NCBI GenBank assembly: GCA_905250125.1
Contig: CAJNOL010001228.1
Coordinates: 1-64,000 of the forward strand
DNA length: 64,000 bases
DNA from: Rotaria sordida
Lineage: Eukaryota; Rotifera; Eurotatoria; Philodinida; Philodinidae
Reading direction: 5' to 3'
Shown piece after piece: positions 58,201-64,000 of this stretch; within the stretch, counting starts at the first letter, position 1; each line of letters starts with the position of its first letter. The position numbers and the translations under genes are program-made. The notes under the pieces were generated by a model. It was not told where the DNA came from and made no database searches. It saw only the letters and a list, made by a program, of their open reading frames with translations.

Positions 58201-61200
58201 AAACTTGAATGTATACAACAATGTTCATTTAAAATACAATCAGAATTACGATATGGTAATGATTTATTATCTTTATCTTTTAAAGATGATATAAGATGAT
58301 AATTATCACAACTATTTGTTGATAAACGAAATGATGTTGATTTAGATTCATTTGTATGTAAATGTCGAAGAAATTTTGGTACACATTTTTTTGATTCATG
58401 ATTATTATGTGGTACTAATGAATAACGTTTATTTTGTTGATATAATTGTGAATATATTTTACCATTTGTTTCATGATGATGTTTATATGAATGATTTTTT
58501 CTTTTAATTGAATAATTTGTACAATGTAAACGAATTATAATAAATAATAGAAAGAAAATAAAACAACTAATTATTAATAAACTAATTAAAAGTGTACGTA
58601 TAGGAAAATATTTTATTTGATTAAATAACCAATGAAAAAATATTCCTCGATTATGTATTGGTTCTGGTGATATAATATTTAGTTTTGTTATTGATTCATT
58701 ATGATATAAATGACCAAGTATTGGAATACTTGATGTTTCAATTGTTATATTTATTATAGAAATAGTTGATGTACTAGTAGAATGAATAGATGTTTCGATT
58801 GAAGATATTGAAGTTAAATTAAATTGACCAGTATATTGATCAGGATAAACTTCTTCAATATCACCTAATCGAATAAGTTTATAATTAAGACTATCAAATA
58901 TTGATTGACGATTAAATGCTAAACCTAAAATAGAATAGAATTTTCAAGATAGTATTCTCAATAAATTTGTTATGTTCCTTCCTCAAAAAATGTTTGATTC
59001 ATTGCAGAATCTGAAACGAGCCGAAGTTTTCGGATTCGGTTCAGTTCAAATCATATCTACTCGAAAATACTCGTATAATTGTGCTGAACGAATGCAATAT
59101 AACCATTACTTCTAATGATCCTACTACGTATCAGGTGATATTTTAACTCTGAAAGAATAAGAACACTTGCGTACTAACTTTAGGTGTTTTTTTTCAACTT
59201 TACTGCTAGATAGTTCGTTGACGGCTATTCATCGCATTGACAAAGAAAGAAAAAATAGGCTGCTGTGCATTAGCTTATGAGCGATTAACCGATCGTCACG
59301 ATAAACAATGAATCCTATTGATAACAAGACAAAACATGTAACCATCGTTGTAGGTTTAAAAATTTTAAAAATCTCACGAAGGGATCCAAGATAGAAGTCA
59401 GAAAATTTTATCATAGATATTACTCGCTGAGATGATCATTTTTTTCTTCAGTGTTCTGTTTGTTGGGAAATCGCTATTGAAAAATGCCATTTTTTAGGCT
59501 TAGATATCTCTATGAAGTCAAAATAGATTTTCAACTTTCTTTAGTGTTTTTGGAATCGTCAAACTGTCTTCTATCCAACGCCGAAACTCGCAATTCTGTA
59601 GTCTGTTCCGAGATCGAATGGCAAACTCATCTTTAGAACCTATTTTGGAAAATTTCCCAACTTTTCATCCCTCTCAGGCAAAACTATGGGACTATCAAAA
59701 CTTATTCTGTAGTGGATCAGCATCAGTACATTTAGCTCTATCATTCCTGAAATTTTTGTCTTTGGCCAATGAGTTTGACTGAAAATCAATCTTGATGGTT
59801 TTCTACAGATAATAACTGTTATACATACCATACAAAATCGTCAAGATCGATTTTCAGTCAAACTCATTAGCCAAAGACAAAAATTTCAGGAATGATAGAG
59901 CTAATTGTGCTGATGGTGTTCTACTATAGAATAAGTTTTGGTAATCCTGTAGTTTTGCCTGAAAGGAATGCAAAGTTGGGAAATTTTCGAAAATAGGCTC
60001 TAAAGATGTCTTTGCCATTTAGTCTAGGAACAAGCTACAGACCTATGAGTTTCGGTGTTGGATAGAAGATAGTTTGACGATTCTAAATCACTAAAAAAAG
60101 CTGAAAATCTCTGTTGATTTCATACAGATATCTAAGCCCAAAAAATGGCATTTTTCGATAGCGATTTCCTAACAAACAGAACACTGGAGAAAAAAACGTC
60201 CGCTATAAAAAATAATCACATCAATGAGTAGTATCTATGATAAAATTTTCAGACTTCTATCATTTGAAACAGAGAAGCTAGCTAAGGTCTAGTTTGGTTG
60301 GGAGATAGAGCCCATCGGGTCCGAGTCTGAAATTTTTTGCCCATTGGGACCAAATCAAAAAAACTTTTGATACATATAATAAAATTTTACGAATTTCTTT
60401 AAATTTTCGATCGTTTGATTCAAAAAAGCTTAATTTGTTTATAAAAAAATATGAGATTTTTTGGCTCATAAAATGTGATTGACTTGTCATAAAAATGATC
60501 TATCAGGTTCGAGTCTGAAAATCTTGATCGACCGGGTTCGGGTCCAGAAATTCTTGGATCCGATGGACTCTCTTGGGAGATCTCACCATGTCCTCCTATT
60601 GGGTTCCTTCCACAAGGTTTTTAAAATTTTTTAAACCTACAGCTATGCTTACAGACGCAAGTTCTGAAAGCTTCATTCGATTTACATGAAGTCGATATAA
60701 TTGTGGTACACTCTCAAAAGAATTATCTATGCATTAACAAAATTTTTAAAGCATAATTGACTTGAAAAGCTACTCAAGGTCAAATTGCTTATATTTTTTT
60801 TCTCTTTAGGCTATAATAATCAAAATAGATTATCTTTACAAGTTCTTTCGAATGAATGAAAAATTCTGTTCGAAGATATTTATATTTATCAAAATAATTT
60901 AACCTACCAGCAATAATTCCATTCCATTGTGAAATATTTTTAAAATTTCCTATTCTTAATCGTCGTTGTGCAAGAAAAGATTTTGATTCTAATTGATTTA
61001 AATATTCTAAAATAAATGTTCAATAATTTCTTTTGAATATTTTTGCTTTTTTTTTTTTTTATCAATCTTACTATTTCCACCTTCTAATTTAATTCTTATA
61101 CCATCAACATATAATTCAATTATTGAAAATTTTCGAATGATTTTTATTGCATGATATATTCCATCTGTTATATGAGTTATAGCTGAATAAATATCAGATT

Positions 61201-64000
61201 GTTTTTCACCTAAATTTAATTTTATATATGATCGTCCTCGTACCTAAATTAAAAATTATTAATATAGACGAAAGAAAAAAAAAACAAATCCATACTATTT
61301 CATATTCAAGACTATATAAATTTAAATCAGATTCAAGACGAAATATTTGAGCTGATATTGAATAGGTTTGAAGGCCAAATGTAATTATATCATGTTCAGT
61401 TTGACGTGTTTGTGCCATTACATATTCAAGTGAACCAATTAAATTACGTTTACCAAAATAGAAACCGTTGGGTACTATTTTGAAAAACAAAAAATTTCAT
61501 GCGAAAAAAACAAAATTATTAACTTACATTTATCACAACGTTCACCTATATAAGCTGTTTCCATACAATCACATTTAGGTCCATCATTATCATTTGTTAT
61601 ACATATACCCGAATGAATACATGTAAAATCATAACAAAGTTTATTTAAATCTATATGAAAAAAAAAAAAGAATATTAAATTACAATTCAATATATTTTTT
61701 AACTAATCACAAACAGAACAAGATCAAAGAATGTACAATGGACTACAAACATTTGCTTACCATTATTTTCATTTGATGTTATATCTGAAGAGTCTACTGA
61801 AATTTTTCTCCTCTTTTATCAAAATTACAAACAAAAAAAAAACAAAATATTTAAAATATAATTTACCTGAACAAACATTCATATTAACTTTGCCATGAAG
61901 TGCTAATGCTGTTTGATAATCAAGTAAACGACCATCAACAATAAAACTTGATAAACAACCTTGAAAACCATATGAATTAAGACCAGAATCTGTTAAATTA
62001 ATCAGATTATTATTTGGTATTCCACCAATATAAAGTACAGGTTGAAGCGAAACAGCATTTCGAATACCATTAGCTGATAATGTCGAACGATTTACACGAT
62101 TATCAACAACTAATTCAATTCTACAAAAATAAATAACAAAATCAATATACGAAATAATCACTAATTGACAGTTTGAATATGTTCGTAAAGTTTCAATATT
62201 CAAATTGGTAACAGTCACTGATAATATTAATTGATAAATGATCACAAAATAGCCAGTAGTGTAGAACTCGTTAAGTCGTAACGACTTTTCAACTATTCGA
62301 CTACTAACGATTGTGCTACTTTACGACTATTCGTGTTCCATGAAACCCGAAGCATGTCTGCAGAGTTTTTGTCGTTGCCATCTGATCAGTGTTCCGCGAC
62401 ATCCACAGCATGTGTATGTGGTGCTAGTTGCTCCACTCTGATCTGTGTTCTGTGGCACTCACAGCATGTGTGTGTGGCTTTAGTCGTTCCGATCTAGTCT
62501 ATGTTCGAATAGTTTAATAGTCGTTAAGAGGTGAATACTCGAGTAGTTGAAAAGTCGTAACGACTTTTCGAGTTTTATATGTATGGTGAATTGCAGTAAT
62601 GGGAGCCGGTAACCGGATCAGTAAAATCGCAGTAAACCGGCGGTTTTTTCGAGCATTTTTATGACAGAAAGGTACAAGAAAAAAAAACATTTAAAATAGT
62701 AAAATCGGTGATTTGGAGCAACTAAATGTCAGTGATCATTGGCGAACCGGTTTACCGCGGTAAATTGTAACGATGGGAGTCGGTAACCGGACCGGTAAAA
62801 TCGCGGTTAACCACCGGTTTTCTTCCGATTTTTATCGTATGGGCAGACTTCAATGAGATGTTAACAACGCCATAAGACTAAGGAACCCGAGGATTTCCCT
62901 ACAAAGCTAAAACTGTTTTACTGGAATTCTACTCATGTCGTTCAAAGGGCTCGAAAGCCAGCGGTTAGCCGTGGTTTTCCTATATAATCATCTATCTGAT
63001 ATAAATTATTATGGCGCATTAATATGGACTTTTCTGATTTGCAATCGATTTTTTTCTAGATTGAAAATAAGAATTTAGCAGTGAAATTTTAAAAAAAATG
63101 AGAGAACCGTTCGAACCGTCGATTTTTTTTAAAGAACTGCTATCAATGTTAAGTAAAACGACTACAAGTTTGAAATAAAGGCTTACGAATCCGTATCCTT
63201 TTGAATTCTCTAGTACATTACTGGGATCTACCTTATGCGCATAGTCCAAGCCTAAAAGCGATTTTCAAGTTAGGAAGGCTCACCAAGGAGGAAACGACAA
63301 CGTAGGTGAAATTAGTCAAAGATTCGAGTAAAAGCAGCTAGAATTCGCCTAGAAACTTGTTCTAAGTGCAACTCGACGAGCTCTATCCAATGGTATGTTC
63401 AGATTTTTCATAGTTCAAACTACGGTTTTCAAGTTTTCATAGCGCCATCTATGGTCTCAAAAATCGTACTTTTAACTATGAAAAATTTGACCATATCATT
63501 GGATAGAAGCTCATCGAGTTGCACTTGGAACAAGTTCCTAGGTGAATCCTAGTTGCTTTTACTCGAATCTTTGGCTAATTTCACCTACGTGAAACGACGT
63601 AATTCCGTACTCTATAGGATATAGTAAGAGAATCGTGGGAATATGAGAATACGTCGTTATCTTCTTGGATTTAGATCTAGATTTTTCTTAGTTATAAAAC
63701 TGTACTCTCATATTTCTTGTACTGTACAGAGTACGGAAGCACGTCGTTTCCTTCTTGAGTTGGTGATCAGTAAACTAGAACTATACATCTCGTGCTATAA
63801 TGTCTTAAGAAACATGAATTGAGAAAACTTTCTATTTATAATAAAATATTCTTATACATTAGTCTATGACAAATCCTAATAATCATAATATATTTTTTTT
63901 TGCATAAATTATTTGATATAAAATATAACATAATAGTTTTCTTACTTATCAGTACCAATTCTTGTTACTCGTACTTCATGCCATTTTCCATCTGCTAATT
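52206..64000 (-). CDS. neurexin-like receptor with cytosolic WD40-type propeller (5' end outside window)
   Basis: Ten exons in the window join in frame: 64000(partial)-63946, 62120-61867, 61796-61761, 61650-61528, 61474-61296, 61243-61072, 61006-60908, 58924-57765, 57533-56718 and 52490-52206 (TAG). Order of parts: a LamG domain (ADGKWHEVRVTRIG, LYIGGIPNNN, YGFQGCLSSFIVDGR), an EGF domain with six Cys (CIHSGIC...CDC), a second LamG (FYFGKRNLIGSLEY, DGIYHAIKII, RRLRIGNF), a Ser/Thr stem, and a transmembrane helix at about 58531-58600 (LLISLLIISCFIFFLLFIII). Then follow about 250 Ser/His-rich cytosolic residues and a propeller with IKIWSTND, ILIWKLNDGE, LIHIWDIT and IRIWNIYRKE. Neurexins are presynaptic adhesion receptors with a short tail ending in a PDZ ligand; that tail is absent. 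Exon 58924-57765 encodes stem, helix, linker and the first blade start, so the fusion does not depend on a guessed intron. Confidence 0.82.
53820..53995. repeat. half copy of the CAACTGTCAAATC fold-back family
   Basis: The sequence from ATTGGCAAATCGTTTTTGAA through TTATTGCTGTCGAGAAAT and GTTTCCCTCAAGAAAAACTT follows the left half of the element at 13195-13725, block by block, but no opposing arm is present. It lies directly beside the palindromic element starting at 54000, in the 4.2-kb last intron of the neurexin-like gene. Confidence 0.6.
54000..54688. mobile_element. near-perfect palindromic MITE, mariner-like ends
   Basis: The two arms (about 54000-54345 and 54350-54688) are almost exact complements. 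They start (T/C)AGGGTGTACCAAAATTAT and meet around a short AT-rich centre. TA lies at both borders (53998-53999 and 54689-54690), and the ends resemble Tc1/mariner-type termini. There is no transposase. The very high arm identity implies recent origin or hairpin-based repair. Open frames in it are palindrome artefacts. It lies in the last intron of the neurexin-like gene; transcribed, it would give a stem of more than 300 base pairs. Confidence 0.85.
55929..56493. mobile_element. hAT-like non-autonomous element
   Basis: An exact 8-base duplication GTTGAGAG flanks the unit (55921-55928 and 56494-56501). The ends read CAGGGTTGCCATCTC and, on the other strand, CGGGGTTGTCACCTC. The CAGGGTTG-type terminus plus 8-base duplication is a hAT signature. 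The 565 bases contain no transposase. It lies in the last intron of the neurexin-like gene, about 220 bases from the WD exon. Confidence 0.85.
59392..60263. repeat. fold-back element in neurexin-like intron
   Basis: GATAGAAGTCAGAAAATTTT near 59392 pairs with AAAATTTTCAGACTTCTATC ending near 60263. Inner blocks such as AATGAGTTTGACTGAAAATC (59769) and GATTTTCAGTCAAACTCATT (59849) pair as well, with the centre near 59810. Arms are roughly 400 bases each with scattered mismatches. It lies in the 2-kb intron between the last LamG exon and the transmembrane exon. Short open frames here are artefacts. Confidence 0.8.
60280..60560. repeat. GGGTCCGAGTCTGAAA repeat cluster
   Basis: CATCGGGTCCGAGTCTGAAA near 60313, CAGGTTCGAGTCTGAAAATC near 60504 and CGGGTTCGGGTCCAGAAATT near 60531 are degenerate copies of one unit. 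Related pieces occur at 55815-55855 (GTCGGATCCGAGCCCATAA) and beside the assembly gap at about 20490. A dispersed element of unknown class. Confidence 0.5.
62250..62580. repeat. repeat unit with ~56-base minisatellite core
   Basis: The outer parts carry GTCGTAACGACTTTTCAAC near 62275 and GTCGTAACGACTTTTCGAG near 62553, each built on the palindrome GTCGTAACGAC-like core. The centre holds about three tandem copies, 55-56 bases long, of a unit with GTGTTC, a CACAGCATGTGT core and a GTCGTTCC/GTTGCTCC end (about 62332-62495). It lies between LamG exons of the neurexin-like gene. Likely a non-autonomous DNA element. Confidence 0.6.
62595..62825. repeat. CCGGTAACCGG direct repeat pair
   Basis: GGGAGCCGGTAACCGGATCA near 62600 is repeated as GGGAGTCGGTAACCGGACCG near 62774; both are followed by GTAAAATCGC and end in AACC. 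Internal copies of CCGG/GGTAAACC-like palindromes lie between. It is GC-rich against the surroundings, and sits directly next to the 62250-62580 repeat. Confidence 0.6.
63180..63770. repeat. nested fold-backs at the right edge
   Basis: AAAGCGATTTTCAAGTT near 63258 with TATGCGCATAG before it matches the right end of the 3026-3652 family. Next to it is a second fold-back: CGTAGGTGAAATTAGTCAAA near 63301 pairs with GCTAATTTCACCTACG near 63575, and its flanks GGAAACGACAACGT (63290) and GACGTAATTCCGTACTC (63595) pair with GTACGGAAGCACGTCGTTTC near 63732. So one inverted repeat lies inside another. All are in the first visible intron of the neurexin-like gene. Confidence 0.65.

Noticed and set aside
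1-64000. tRNA, rRNA, CRISPR or prokaryotic operon structures
   Set aside because: I looked for T-loop-like GGTTCGAATCC words with paired arms and for regularly spaced repeats. None was convincing; the spliced genes show this is animal nuclear DNA.

Overview
This window is nuclear DNA from an animal. It is strongly AT-rich, genes are broken by many GT-AG introns (often 50-100 bases, some 1-4 kb), codons favour A/T in third position, and the proteins are metazoan families (neurexin-like, biogenic-amine GPCR, RagC/D-like, RMND1, ALKBH4, PTCD3, RSRC2). The gene style, the mixture of decayed DNA transposons, and 3' splice sites lying 0-36 bases before several start codons (spliced-leader trans-splicing is known in bdelloid rotifers) make a bdelloid rotifer, perhaps Rotaria-like, my best guess. 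That is inference, not proof.

Layout. 1-11.4 kb is mostly transposon debris: fold-back repeats, a deleted mariner, a LINE 3' end split by a hAT element that carries an AAGTC satellite, and a second 1-kb hAT element. Inside it, on the minus strand, is a small four-exon gene whose product resembles the N-terminal domain of TDP-43 (5.1-6.4 kb). 11.4-21.3 kb is a head-to-tail minus-strand series ALKBH4 - PTCD3 - fatty acyl-CoA reductase homologue; the reductase lacks its catalytic Tyr/Lys, and ALKBH4 runs into a 100-N assembly gap. 22.3-44.4 kb is plus strand: RSRC2 (splicing), an unknown protein, ribulose-phosphate 3-epimerase, a RagC/D-type GTPase, a divergent single-exon eIF2-beta-like protein, and RMND1. 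44.8-45.5 kb is an unknown single-pass membrane protein. 45.6-64 kb is minus strand: an ARF/ARL-type GTPase, a 5-HT2/dopamine-like GPCR, and a large gene that continues past the right edge.

The last gene is the most striking item. A neurexin-type ectodomain (LamG - EGF - LamG) is followed by a transmembrane helix and then, instead of a short PDZ-ligand tail, by about 620 cytosolic residues ending in a WD40-like propeller. The transmembrane helix and the first propeller blade lie in one uninterrupted exon, so this is unlikely to be two neighbouring genes wrongly joined.

The genes do not form one pathway; most are housekeeping (mitochondrial translation, pentose phosphate, nutrient signalling, splicing). 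About a dozen fold-back or terminal-inverted-repeat elements sit in introns and intergenic DNA. Several have clear target-site duplications (TA, TTAA or 8 bp), which assigns them to mariner-like, piggyBac-like and hAT-like groups. Exon coordinates were joined by hand from reading-frame continuity and homology remembered from family knowledge; no alignment was run.
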